DNA of 64,000 nt from Maritalea mobilis (GCF_004363175.1 NZ_SNYR01000002.1:904543-968542), one strand, 5' to 3'. Positions 8,940 through 17,230 are shown, counted from the first letter of the stretch. The notes: generated by a model from the sequence alone, not told the origin. Translations and numbers: made by a program.

Positions 8940-9426
8940 GCCGTGAACAGGGTCGGCCAATCAGCACGACCCTTTTCGCATTTCCAGTTTCGGCGATGCC
9001 GCCAGCAAATTCCCAAAAGTGGATATTAGCGCCGCTTGGTTTGAAATCCTCACAGCGGCCTTCGTTCTAAGGTTTGCTCGGATATGGATAAAAGGCTGCT
9101 ACGCGGACTTTTCTGTATTTCGCTTGGAACTGCGAGTCGGCAAATCGGGTAAAGTGTAGACTTTTCTTTGAGTTCTAACTCTTCGGGCGTCACTGCTGTC
9201 CAATTCTGAAAAGTTGTTTTGCAAGAATTTTCACGTCTAACGGAATGAGAATAAACTTGAATTTCTTTGCCCATTCGACGACTGTAAGATGGCTTGGCCA
9301 CGCTTGTCGTCGTGTAGAAGTTGTGATTCCTAATCTGCAGACAGCTTCATTCGATTTGAGCAGCAAGCTTGCCAAGTTGATTGTTTGCCTGATGAAGTTA
9401 AGAATTGTTTGAATACGGAGATTGTA
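8940..9426. other. Intergenic region with repeat copy D
   Basis: 487 bp between the short recombinase and the DUF5131 operon. It contains repeat copy D and small minus-strand frames (9050-9301, 9190-9375) that lack recognisable products. The operon promoter should lie in the right-hand half, but I cannot pick a convincing -35/-10 pair. Confidence 0.4.
9010..9083 (+). repeat. Dispersed repeat, copy D (diverged)
   Basis: Starts TTCCCAAAAGTGGATATTAG and can be followed through AGCGGCCTTCGTT before similarity to copies A and C fades. It is the most diverged of the longer copies. Confidence 0.55.
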
Positions 9427-10200
9427 TTGTCAGAAATTGAATGGACTGACACGACTTGGAATCCGGTTGCAGGGTGCACAGCAGCGTCTAGCGGATGTAC
9501 TAACTGCTATGCAATGCATATGGCTCTTCGCTTGGAAGCAATGGGGATGGAGAAATATCAAGGTTTAGCACGGCGCTCCGGAAAGAGAACCGTTTGGACT
9601 GGCGCAATCAATCTAGATGAAAGATCATTGATGGCACCGCTGAAATGGCGAAAGCCACGAAAAATCTTTGTTAACTCTATGAGTGATCTCTTTCATGAAC
9701 GCGTGCCATTCGAATTTGTTGAAAGAGTCTGGCAAACAATGGAGAAAACTCCACATCATCAATATCAGATTTTGACCAAAAGACCTGAGCGTATGCTTGA
9801 GTTTGTGAGGGATCATCTCAACGTGGTTCTCCCAAATGTTTGGCTGGGAACTAGTGTCGAAAGCGCTGAAACAACTGCAAGAATTGATGCCCTTTCGACA
9901 ACACCAGCAATAATCCGATTTATTTCCTTTGAACCATTAATTGCGCCTATTGGAAAGGTGGATCTAAGCAAAATCCATTGGGCTATTGTTGGGGGCGAAA
10001 GTGGTTCGCAAGCGCGGCCCATCAAAGAAGAGTGGATTGATGAAATCCATTCTTTGTGCCAGCGATATGGAACTGCGTTTTTTTTCAAACAATGGGGAAC
10101 GTGGGGAAAAGACAACAAGAAACGTTCCAAGAAAGCTAACGGGAGGCTGTTTAGGGGAAAAGTGTGGGAAGAAATGCCGACAATGTCGGTCTCTCCATAG
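9427..10200 (+). CDS. DUF5131 / phage Gp37-Gp68-like three-Cys-motif protein
   Basis: A 257-residue protein of the DUF5131 family (phage Gp37/Gp68 type). The diagnostic N-terminus IEWTDTTWNPVAGC leads into three Cys (17, 24 and 27, pattern Cx6CxxCYA), which probably hold an Fe-S cluster; the family is distantly related to radical-SAM enzymes, but its reaction is unknown. Later signatures are KIFVNSMSDLFH, ILTKRPERM and WAIVGGESG. I start it at TTG 9427 because CGGAG sits six bases upstream; a TTG at 9385 would add 14 residues. It is the first gene of a four-gene operon; the next is its known genomic partner TcmP, 21 bp downstream. Confidence 0.9.
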   Translation: MSEIEWTDTTWNPVAGCTAASSGCTNCYAMHMALRLEAMGMEKYQGLARRSGKRTVWTGAINLDERSLMAPLKWRKPRKIFVNSMSDLFHERVPFEFVERVWQTMEKTPHHQYQILTKRPERMLEFVRDHLNVVLPNVWLGTSVESAETTARIDALSTTPAIIRFISFEPLIAPIGKVDLSKIHWAIVGGESGSQARPIKEEWIDEIHSLCQRYGTAFFFKQWGTWGKDNKKRSKKANGRLFRGKVWEEMPTMSVSP

Positions 10201-10221
10201 GGTTGTTGGAGCGCCTTCAGC

Positions 10222-11433
10222 ATGGTTAAGAGGCAGTATGACTGGGAAAATGGTGCTACAATTGGGCAACACTCCAAGATCAAGCTTGAGATTATCAAAG
10301 AGTACATTCACGAGTACGTTCGCGTCAGATGCAGTTTGCCTCAACAAGAGAGGTTTCGGTTATCCTTTGTTGATGGGTTCAGCGGAGCCGGCTCATACGA
10401 ATGTGGTACGCTCGGTTCACCTATGGTCGTGCTGCAAACACTTAAATCAGTAAGCGCCGAAGTGAATCTTAGAAGGGCAATAGCTGGGTTCAAGCCGATT
10501 TCCTTCGAATTCTACATGTATTTCAATGACCTTTCCCCCGTCGCAATACGGACCCTACAAGTTAGCGTTGATGGGTTTTTGCAAGAGCACCGAGATGATG
10601 ACAACAATGCCATGTTCTGCGTGAGGTACTTCGAAGGAGATTTCGGTAGAAACCTTCCAAGTATCTCTCAAATGGTGTTGGCCTCTAAAGTTCGAAACAC
10701 CATTTTTAACCTCGATCAATATGGTTACGCCGATGTATCCGAAGAACACCTTCGAACGGCTCTCTCGCTGACGCGATCCTCCGAAGTGTTCTTGACTTTT
10801 TCTATCAAATCCTTCTTGGCATTTATCAGCCCAGCGAGAAGACAAGGCACGAGAATATTTGACGGACAGATTTCAGATATTTCCCTACACAAAACCAAGA
10901 AAGAATGGCTTGCAGCAGTAGAGAAAGTCGTATTTGAGGAGTTCCAAACTTTGGCAAACTTCGTCAGCCCGTTCTCGATAAACAACCAAAGTGGGTGGGA
11001 GTACTGGCTGGTTCATTTCGCAAATTCTTTCCGGGCTAGGCAGGTTTATAACGATATTTTGCATCGTAAAAAGAACTCGCAAGCGCATGTGGGACGTTCC
11101 GGTCTGCAGATGTTGAGGTATAACTCTATTGAGGATGCTTCCCTGTACCTGTTTGATGCGAACTCACGCCGAGGAGCGCGTGACGAGCTCTACTACGATA
11201 TTCCTAAGTTTCTCGCGGACTGCACTCCCGAAGCTTCGCTGTCAGTTGCAGATTTTTTTGACCAAACATACAATCAAACTCCTGCTCACTCTGACGATCT
11301 CAACAGCGCACTAATTAGGTCGCCTGATGTTGAAGTTCTAACTGCAACAGGCGGTAAGCGAAGAAAACCAAAGATGATCAAACGGACTGATAGGATCCGC
11401 TTGGCACCGCAAAAAACTTTTCATTTCCTTTAA
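10222..11433 (+). CDS. tcmP: TcmP-like three-Cys-motif partner protein
   Basis: A 403-residue protein matching the family named for co-occurrence with three-Cys-motif (DUF5131) proteins, exactly the arrangement here. Near residues 49-59 it has SFVDGFSGAGSY, a glycine-rich loop like the SAM-binding motif of Rossmann methyltransferases; a further conserved-looking stretch is FNLDQYGYADV (~153-165), which has the position expected for a catalytic loop. The molecular function is unknown; nucleic-acid modification is a reasonable inference. Start ATG at 10222, with TTGGAG about 12 bases upstream. It is followed after 38 bp by the dGTPase-like gene. Confidence 0.82.
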   Translation: MVKRQYDWENGATIGQHSKIKLEIIKEYIHEYVRVRCSLPQQERFRLSFVDGFSGAGSYECGTLGSPMVVLQTLKSVSAEVNLRRAIAGFKPISFEFYMYFNDLSPVAIRTLQVSVDGFLQEHRDDDNNAMFCVRYFEGDFGRNLPSISQMVLASKVRNTIFNLDQYGYADVSEEHLRTALSLTRSSEVFLTFSIKSFLAFISPARRQGTRIFDGQISDISLHKTKKEWLAAVEKVVFEEFQTLANFVSPFSINNQSGWEYWLVHFANSFRARQVYNDILHRKKNSQAHVGRSGLQMLRYNSIEDASLYLFDANSRRGARDELYYDIPKFLADCTPEASLSVADFFDQTYNQTPAHSDDLNSALIRSPDVEVLTATGGKRRKPKMIKRTDRIRLAPQKTFHFL

Positions 11434-11471
11434 TCACAAGTCGAAAGCTGTCAGACATTTAGGAGAAACAA

Positions 11472-12914
11472 ATGGATTGGGAAAAACTTATGTCCGCGAC
11501 CCGTCGCAAAGATATGCACGGCGATAGCGGCCCCCCCCTAAATGCAGGCGGAGATCGAACTGAAATCGAACGGGACTATGATCGAGTGCTTTTTAGCACA
11601 CCTGTTCGGCGTTTGGCCGATAAAACCCAAGTCTTTCCATTGGAAAAAAATGACAGCGTCCGAACACGTCTCACTCATTCCCATGAAGTATCAAATATAG
11701 CGAGGAGTATTGGTGTAGCCCTATCCCACCGCGAGGGAAGTAAGTTTTGTTCCGGTGGTTTCCAACGTGATCTACCCTCAATTCTTGCAACTATTGGGCT
11801 GGCGCATGACATCGGAAATCCACCATTTGGGCATCAAGGTGAGTACGCTATTGGCGACTGGTTTAAAAAGAATGGCGAAACGGTATTCAAGTTCCTCGAT
11901 TGTGATCATGTGTCCCTTCCTACCGACGTGAAGGAGCGCATGCGGCTGGATTTTGAAAAATTCGAAGGCAATGCTCAAGCGCTTCGCGTGCTCACCAAAC
12001 TCCAGATCATGAACGACAACTTCGGGCTAAATCTTTCCTGCGGCGCGCTGGCTGCTTTAATGAAGTATCCAGTGACATCGGAGCAACAGGACAAGTCAAA
12101 CATTGCGACAAAAAAATTTGGCTGTTTCCATTCCGAGCTTGATGTCGTCGAAGACGTTTGGAAAGAGACAGAGCTGAGAAAAGGGCTGCGGCATCCATTG
12201 ACATTCTTGATGGAGGCTAGTGATGACATTGCCTATTCGGTTTTGGATGTTGAAGATGCGGTCAAGAAAGGGCTCGTTTCCTACAGAGACATGATTAGCT
12301 ATCTTGAATTTGGGGCGAATGGGGAACATGAAACCGACGCTGCGATCAAGGACGTTTGCAAGAGAGCGCATGCACAGCACAAAAAGCACAAAGAAGCAAA
12401 GCTATCACCGAATGAAGTAAATGATCTTTCAACCCAGATGTTTAGGGTGTTTGCCATCGGAAAAATGGTTTCTGCGGTCATTGAGGCCTTCTTAGATAGA
12501 CAGTCCGATATCGAAAACGGAACATTGAAAGAAGACCTAATCGCTGTTTCGAGTGCAGCGTTGCTCTGCCAAAAGCTTAAAGATTTTGCATTCGAGAATG
12601 CCTACAAGCACCGGAGTGTTCTTGAGCTAGAGTTGGAGGGGCACAAAGTTATCCACTCAATCATGGACATGCTTTGGCCTGCCATAGTCAACCGTGGTGA
12701 CCCTCAGAAAGAGGCCAAAGGGCACACTGGAACTCCATTTGAGAAGTACGCCTACGGAAGGATCTCGGAGAACTACCGACGAGTTTTCGAAAGTCCGAAC
12801 GAAGATCTGCCGCTTGGTTACCGTCGCTGTCAATTGCTTGCAGACATGATCTCTGGTATGACAGATAGCTTTGCGCTAAGCTTTGAGCGAGAACTAAGAG
12901 AATTACGCTGCTAA
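11472..12914 (+). CDS. dGTPase-like dNTP triphosphohydrolase (HD domain)
   Basis: A 480-residue HD-domain protein of the deoxyguanosinetriphosphate triphosphohydrolase family. Metal-binding residues are visible in RLTHSHEV (His69) and GLAHDIGNPPFGHQGE (His112-Asp113), and the N-terminal RRKD and RRLADKTQVFPL segments match the family. Such enzymes cleave dNTPs to nucleosides and triphosphate; in other bacteria they serve in dNTP homeostasis or starve phages of dNTPs. AGGAGA lies five bases before the ATG. Its position third in a mobile-island operon with DUF5131, TcmP and a nucleotidyltransferase points to a defence rather than housekeeping role (inference). Confidence 0.92.
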   Translation: MDWEKLMSATRRKDMHGDSGPPLNAGGDRTEIERDYDRVLFSTPVRRLADKTQVFPLEKNDSVRTRLTHSHEVSNIARSIGVALSHREGSKFCSGGFQRDLPSILATIGLAHDIGNPPFGHQGEYAIGDWFKKNGETVFKFLDCDHVSLPTDVKERMRLDFEKFEGNAQALRVLTKLQIMNDNFGLNLSCGALAALMKYPVTSEQQDKSNIATKKFGCFHSELDVVEDVWKETELRKGLRHPLTFLMEASDDIAYSVLDVEDAVKKGLVSYRDMISYLEFGANGEHETDAAIKDVCKRAHAQHKKHKEAKLSPNEVNDLSTQMFRVFAIGKMVSAVIEAFLDRQSDIENGTLKEDLIAVSSAALLCQKLKDFAFENAYKHRSVLELELEGHKVIHSIMDMLWPAIVNRGDPQKEAKGHTGTPFEKYAYGRISENYRRVFESPNEDLPLGYRRCQLLADMISGMTDSFALSFERELRELRC

Positions 12915-12922
12915 GGACAGAA

Positions 12923-13702
12923 ATGAAACCTGCACTTGACCATAAAGCCGCCAAGAAGCGTATACGACGTTTTTTTGATGTGCCAATGGCTGAACGTAAG
13001 GCTGTTGCTCTCTTCATTGAGGAATTGTCGGTTTGCGCTGATGTTTTTGTCTTTGGCGGTGCGCTTCGGGATATCTCTCTACTGGGTGCACCAGGTTTCA
13101 GTAGTGATGTAGATACCGTTGTGCAAGTACATGACAGTGACACCTTCATGGATATCTTGGGGCGGCATGCAGCAATTCAGAACAAGTTTGGCGGATATCG
13201 CGTTCGCGTCGGACGATGGAATTTTGACGTTTGGGAAGTTGCTCGAACGTGGGCGTTTTCGGCGGGTGCGGTTGAAGCCCGCAGTCCCTTGTCTCTTCTC
13301 GAAACAACATTCTTTAATTGGGATGCAATTTTATACGACTGGCGTTTCGGTTCGCTTCATCACGGACAAAATTACTTTTCGGAACTGTCTGAAAAATATT
13401 TGGAACTAGTGCTTGAGGATAATCCAAATACCATTGGGGCGCTTGTTCGTGCATTACGAACGCTTGGTATGTCTGACGAAATACTGGCTGGGCCAAGACT
13501 TTCGAAGTTCGTCAAAGATCAGTTTGGAAAGCTCTCAAACCAAGAAATTATTTCTTACGAGGTGCATAGCTTCACGAGCAATAGGCTTACTGTCGGATTG
13601 CTTTCAGATTTGAGAGCTCGTGCCAATGATTGGGATAACGATAATTCATTCAGTTGGTTACCTCGACAGCAATTGTCTCTTTTTGACAGGCAAGCAAACT
13701 GA
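12923..13702 (+). CDS. Nucleotidyltransferase-like protein (poly(A) polymerase/CCA head type)
   Basis: A 259-residue protein with a nucleotidyltransferase head: GGALRD at residues 45-50 followed by SDVD at 61-64, equivalent to the GG...(S/T)DxD metal site of CCA-adding and poly(A) polymerases and of many MNT-type toxins. The C-terminal part is helical and shows no CCA tail domains. The housekeeping CCA enzyme is much longer, so this is an accessory transferase that could modify tRNA, RNA or protein. It starts eight bases after the dGTPase stop with AAGGAC as ribosome site, so it is the last gene of the four-gene operon. Confidence 0.78.
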   Translation: MKPALDHKAAKKRIRRFFDVPMAERKAVALFIEELSVCADVFVFGGALRDISLLGAPGFSSDVDTVVQVHDSDTFMDILGRHAAIQNKFGGYRVRVGRWNFDVWEVARTWAFSAGAVEARSPLSLLETTFFNWDAILYDWRFGSLHHGQNYFSELSEKYLELVLEDNPNTIGALVRALRTLGMSDEILAGPRLSKFVKDQFGKLSNQEIISYEVHSFTSNRLTVGLLSDLRARANDWDNDNSFSWLPRQQLSLFDRQAN

Positions 13703-14167
13703 CGTCTGCGTTAGTTTTTCTGGGAAGTATAGCATAAGGCTCGTCTGACTTGTCCGGCACAATCTTGTGGCTAAGTAGCGATATGAGATTGCCTTAAAAA
13801 TCGTTTTATGACTTTCTCGCAGAATCTAAAGAGAATTTTTGCCCAAAATGTTCGACGGTTCTCGTTTTTGTTGAATCGAAGTTTACTTTCCGCCCCTGAT
13901 TGGCATTGGCGCCGAAATCGTCCACCGGCACCTTTCCGCCCTCATGCGCATTGGCTACGACATTGTCCAACGGCAGCTTTCCGCCCATTTAAGACATTGC
14001 TTGAACGAAAACTCCGCAATTACATACCCTCTTCACTGCTAAAATGCGGTGGGTGCCATTTGAATCTCTTGCAATCCATTGAATAGACCTGCGCACAGAT
14101 TGGCGTCGGCTGTGTTAGTGAACATCGATCGAAAAATACTGAGAAATAATGCTTAGCAAATATAGGC
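13703..14167. other. Intergenic region with a short tandem repeat
   Basis: 465 bp after the four-gene operon. It has no recognised gene. The notable element is an imperfect ~45-bp tandem repeat around 13895-13990, described under the small ORF entry. Confidence 0.4.
13806..13988 (-). CDS. Doubtful small ORF made of ~15-residue repeats
   Basis: A 60-codon frame whose first 45 residues are three imperfect units: GGKLPLDNVVANAHE, GGKVPVDDFGANANQ and GRKVNFDSTKTRT. The repeat is kept better at protein level than expected by chance, but the frame begins right after a stop codon, has no clear ribosome site, and I recognise no family. It may be the tail of a decayed repeat protein or simply a DNA tandem repeat. 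Confidence 0.3.
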   Translation of the reverse strand: MGGKLPLDNVVANAHEGGKVPVDDFGANANQGRKVNFDSTKTRTVEHFGQKFSLDSARKS

Positions 14168-14380
14168 TCACCTGCCACTTATAAGCCCGCAGATATCCAC
14201 ATCCAGCGCGCTGGCTAACCTTTCCAATACCCTGATGGTGGGGTTGCGCACCCCCCTTTCAATACCAGAAATATAGGTGCGATCCAGATTAGTGCGATGA
14301 GCAAGCTCTTCCTGGGAGATGCCCTTTATCTCTCTGAAAAGCCGGACGTTTGCGGCGATAATGTCACAAATATCATTCAT
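14168..14380 (-). CDS. XRE-family regulator resembling restriction-modification controller (C) proteins
   Basis: A 70-residue single helix-turn-helix protein: NVRLFREIKGISQEELAHRT, then LDRTYISGIERG, then RNPTIRVLERLASALDV. Size and the LDRTYISGIERGxRNP core are typical of controller proteins of type II restriction-modification systems and of small phage-type repressors. Upstream, in the divergent spacer, are two near-identical palindromes of the form GACTATwGTC, like C-boxes, so it probably regulates itself and the divergent membrane-protein gene. No restriction or methyltransferase gene is nearby, so it is an orphan or has been recruited by the island. Confidence 0.9.
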   Translation of the reverse strand: MNDICDIIAANVRLFREIKGISQEELAHRTNLDRTYISGIERGVRNPTIRVLERLASALDVDICGLISGR

Positions 14381-14390
14381 GCGATCATGA

Positions 14391-14427
14391 TGACTATTGT
14401 CAACACAATCACCACAGACTATAGTCT
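14391..14427. promoter_or_regulatory. Paired palindromic operators for the XRE regulator
   Basis: Two 12-bp boxes, TGACTATTGTCA (14391-14402) and the perfect palindrome AGACTATAGTCT (14416-14427), with centres 25 bp apart between divergent genes. They share GACTATwGTC, resembling the C-boxes bound by controller proteins. Assignment to the adjacent XRE protein is inferred from position. Confidence 0.6.
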
Positions 14428-14456
14428 ACATATACAAAAATGCTAGGCAAACTGTT

Positions 14457-14702
14457 ATGACGAAGACATCAAATTTCTCTCTCTCAAAATATTTTATTGT
14501 ATTGACCGTATTTACAATTGGATTACCAGTCATCGTCGGCTTACTTGGAGTGGTAACAGGCGGGCACAACAGTCCCTTTGCACTACATGTTAGTGTGTTT
14601 ATGCAAGATTTCGGATTTATAATTGGCCATGTTTGGGCACTCTCTGTCTTAGTCGCGGCTGCCATTGCCATTTGGCGCTATGCCAGCGCACCAAGAAAAT
14701 GA
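14457..14702 (+). CDS. Small integral membrane protein of unknown function
   Basis: About 81 residues with two strong membrane segments (FIVLTVFTIGLPVIVGLLGVV and the C-terminal VWALSVLVAAAIAIW) joined by a loop containing GGHNSPFALHV. No family recognised. I start at ATG 14457; the frame could begin at TTG 14397 but that would run through the operator. Its TGA overlaps the ATG of the next gene (ATGA), so the two are translationally coupled and probably act together. Expression is likely controlled by the XRE repressor encoded divergently. Confidence 0.6.
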   Translation: MTKTSNFSLSKYFIVLTVFTIGLPVIVGLLGVVTGGHNSPFALHVSVFMQDFGFIIGHVWALSVLVAAAIAIWRYASAPRK

Positions 14703-15073
14703 AGTTACCAAATCTCATCTCTTTCGCTGCCGTAGCTATTTGGTGTGCGGCCCTTGCCGCTTCCAGCGCCTATAGCCAATCTTATGCTGAGCAAATAAGC
14801 GAAGCGATGATATTTGGTGCTGGCACTGTAGTCGCCTATCAAGAAAAGTGCAGCCTAACGCTAGTAGATCGCCAAACTCGAACACAGGTTGAGCAGATTA
14901 GGAAAGCTTACGTTCGCGATCATCGATTTGTTGAGGGATATCGCTATGGCTTACAAGCAGTCGATATGAGCAAATACATCTACGGCGACCTCGTCTGTCA
15001 CGCGCTTGTTTCTGTGGTGAATGCCGACCGGGTTGAAAAAGGCTTTCCACCGTTATTTGCAGAACTCGATTAG
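14699..15073 (+). CDS. Small exported (periplasmic) protein of unknown function
   Basis: About 124 residues starting MKLPNLISFAAVAIW, a clear signal peptide with probable cleavage after SSAYS. The mature part has two Cys (in EKCSLTL and LVCHALV) that could form a disulfide, and is otherwise unrecognised. Start fixed by the four-base ATGA overlap with the upstream membrane-protein gene. The 3' end overlaps the convergent integrase by four bases. Codon use and position suggest island cargo. Confidence 0.65.
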   Translation: MKLPNLISFAAVAIWCAALAASSAYSQSYAEQISEAMIFGAGTVVAYQEKCSLTLVDRQTRTQVEQIRKAYVRDHRFVEGYRYGLQAVDMSKYIYGDLVCHALVSVVNADRVEKGFPPLFAELD

Positions 15074-16671
15074 CCCAATCCAAATTTCTTACGAAATTCG
15101 CGATCAAGTGCAATTGCCCTCTCAAATTCAGGTGATCCGGGAGCCAGTTTATGATAGTGCAACCGAAGCAATAGCTCGTTTTCCTCCTGACTGAGGGTTA
15201 TGCCATTACGAATATTTTCAAATTCCCTTCGACACCCATCGGTTGTCATTCTAGCGTAGTGCGCTTCAGTGATCTGCATGGTCTCGTGCCCAAGGTTTCG
15301 TGACCATGCTTTTCGCTGCGATTCCGTCAATTGTATTTTGTCACTTAAATCTTTCAAGAAGTGACGTGCTGAATGAGGATTAAACCTCTTGAGACCAGCA
15401 CATTCGCAAGCCCTCTCAAAAGCATATGAAACAGCGCTCGTCGACTTCAGTGGATCAATAATTGGCCGGTTTTCTGCAACCAGCATTGTGGGCTTATTCA
15501 ATACCTCAATTGGTGGGAACAGCGCATCATTGTCTTTAAAACCACGCTCCAGCAGCATCTGTATGTAATCAATTAATATCTGCTCAAAACGGTCATTCAA
15601 TGGGAACCAAAATGTTCGCATTGATTTTGAGTTCTTTGTTCTCACCTCCGTTGCGTCTTGATTGACCTCTTTTTTGTCAATATCAACATGTTTGAGCCTC
15701 AATGAGGCTGTCGCGTCTGCCCGCGTTCCAAAAACGAAACTTGCCGCGACTATCGCGCGGTCACGTTGCTGGGCAAGTGTATTTGCTGGCATACTGGAGA
15801 TCATCAATTCAACTTCATCCATAGATGGATAAACCCGAATTTTTGTCCCTGCCGCCCCTGCCAGATCAGTTCTTGATAACTCTAAATAGTCAGGAATTGA
15901 CCTATTTAGACGCCGATAGCCTTCCTGCTTGGTCAACCATACGATAAATTTTCTCAGATGGGATGCCGCATGTGCAATTGAGCTTTTGCTTCTTCCGTCC
16001 ATACCTTCAGAGGCTAAATGGCGTCGATAGCGGGTTGCATCGTCGGTTTTGAGTTTATCAAATGGCTTGCAGTGCAAAAATACCTCAAAAGCACGGATCG
16101 CTGTCAGATAAGCATCTTGTGTCTTTTTGTTGTACCGTTCGGTATATTTTTGGAACTCAAAAATGATGCGCTCATTCTCAGGGTTGTATTCAACAACTCC
16201 ATTACCCTGATCTTTCACAACATCACCGGGAACCAATCCATTATCTTCGTCTAACAATTGCAGGGTGATGTTGGACTCCAGCGCCTTGCAAATTTGCTGA
16301 TAATGAGCACCCGAAATAACTTTCTGAACGACCTTTTCACATTCGGGGCACGTCGCGTGTGCCCAGAAACGGCTCGATGTTCCCTCTTCAAAGTTCCAAC
16401 TTCTAGGTTCAGGCCAAGTTCTTGCTTTGCAGGAAAAGCACTTGAATTGCCCCAAGCGAAGTTTCTGCTTTTGCTCCAATTGCCGCTGCTTGAGAAAAAG
16501 GCGCAGTTCACTTCCTTTAAAAAGAAGTGGCTGTCGCTCATCAATCGAACAAAGACCTGACTTTCGCCAGTTCGTGACCGTGTTTTTATGCACGCTAAAT
16601 GTTTCGCAAATCGCTTCTACGTCATAGACACGATTTTTCTTAGCGCGCGTATAATTATACGCCCGCACCAT
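15070..16671 (-). CDS. Large tyrosine site-specific integrase with HTH and zinc-ribbon N-terminus
   Basis: A 533-residue integrase. Residues ~15-50 form an AlpA-like helix-turn-helix (VDAICET-type start, TVTNWRKSGLC), followed by a CxxC...CxxC pair (CFSCKARTW and CPECEK) suggesting a zinc ribbon. A SAM-like DNA-binding domain precedes the catalytic domain: Arg in FGTRADATASLR, Lys near VRTKNSK, HSARH (HxxR), NLGHE and Tyr in EAHYARM. It is encoded 3 bp downstream of an AlpA-like gene, and both stand at the 3' end of tRNA-Ser, the classic position for an island integrase. It probably catalyses insertion and excision there. Confidence 0.93.
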   Translation of the reverse strand: MVRAYNYTRAKKNRVYDVEAICETFSVHKNTVTNWRKSGLCSIDERQPLLFKGSELRLFLKQRQLEQKQKLRLGQFKCFSCKARTWPEPRSWNFEEGTSSRFWAHATCPECEKVVQKVISGAHYQQICKALESNITLQLLDEDNGLVPGDVVKDQGNGVVEYNPENERIIFEFQKYTERYNKKTQDAYLTAIRAFEVFLHCKPFDKLKTDDATRYRRHLASEGMDGRSKSSIAHAASHLRKFIVWLTKQEGYRRLNRSIPDYLELSRTDLAGAAGTKIRVYPSMDEVELMISSMPANTLAQQRDRAIVAASFVFGTRADATASLRLKHVDIDKKEVNQDATEVRTKNSKSMRTFWFPLNDRFEQILIDYIQMLLERGFKDNDALFPPIEVLNKPTMLVAENRPIIDPLKSTSAVSYAFERACECAGLKRFNPHSARHFLKDLSDKIQLTESQRKAWSRNLGHETMQITEAHYARMTTDGCRREFENIRNGITLSQEENELLLRLHYHKLAPGSPEFERAIALDREFRKKFGLG

Positions 16672-16673
16672 GA

Positions 16674-17036
16674 TTATCCACCAAGGTGCTCTTGTTCAAA
16701 CTGAATGATGTCTGCTGCTCGCCAGCGCGTGGTTCCCGGCGAGATACATACTGGCTTGGGGAAGTTCGGTATATTCTTTAGCCAGTTCCAGATAGTCGCT
16801 GGCTTGACGGAAAACCGCTCCGCAACTTCCTTGACCGAGAAGTAGGCCTTACCTGGCTGCAAACACTGCGCCTCTGGCGCTGAGCGAGGTTCTCGTGGAG
16901 GATTGGCTTCCTGCGATCCAGCCAACTTCTTGGCCGGGGTATGATTGGATTTAGTTTTCTTTGAAGGTTTTTGGCCCAAATCTAAATTGGTGCCCAAAAG
17001 ATCTATGGTAGAAGCATCTCTGCTAGCGCGAGGCAT
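16674..17036 (-). CDS. AlpA/excisionase-like DNA-binding protein
   Basis: 120 residues. The first ~60 are a Lys/Pro-rich, likely disordered tail; residues ~65-118 are a MerR/AlpA-like domain (YFSVKEVAERFSVKPATIWNW followed by FPKPVCISPGTTRWRAADI), the hallmark of phage AlpA activators and excisionases. It directly precedes the integrase on the same strand (stop and start two bases apart), so the two are co-expressed. Likely role: recombination directionality factor or activator of the island integrase. Confidence 0.85.
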   Translation of the reverse strand: MPRASRDASTIDLLGTNLDLGQKPSKKTKSNHTPAKKLAGSQEANPPREPRSAPEAQCLQPGKAYFSVKEVAERFSVKPATIWNWLKNIPNFPKPVCISPGTTRWRAADIIQFEQEHLGG

Positions 17037-17210
17037 AATTCACCTTTCCTACACCCCAATGGGCGTGGTTGGAAATGTGAAGCCCCTCCTGCGCTTCGAA
17101 AATACATTTAAATAAATATTGAGCGATTCTTATGGGATTTGCCAAGAACTATTTAGCAAACGGCAAATGCCTGTGAATAACTTTAGGGCAACCCGAAACG
17201 CCGATCTGGT

Positions 17211-17230
17211 GGTGGACCAAATGGTGGACT
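17211..17230 (+). promoter_or_regulatory. Direct-repeat motif near tRNA-Ser attachment region (possible integrase arm site)
   Basis: Two copies of GGTGGAC separated by CAAAT, 54 bp from the tRNA-Ser 3' end. Nearly the same arrangement (GGTAGAC-CAAAT-GGTAGAC) lies 57 bp from the tRNA-Leu 3' end beside the other integrase. Arm-type integrase binding is inferred. Confidence 0.4.
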
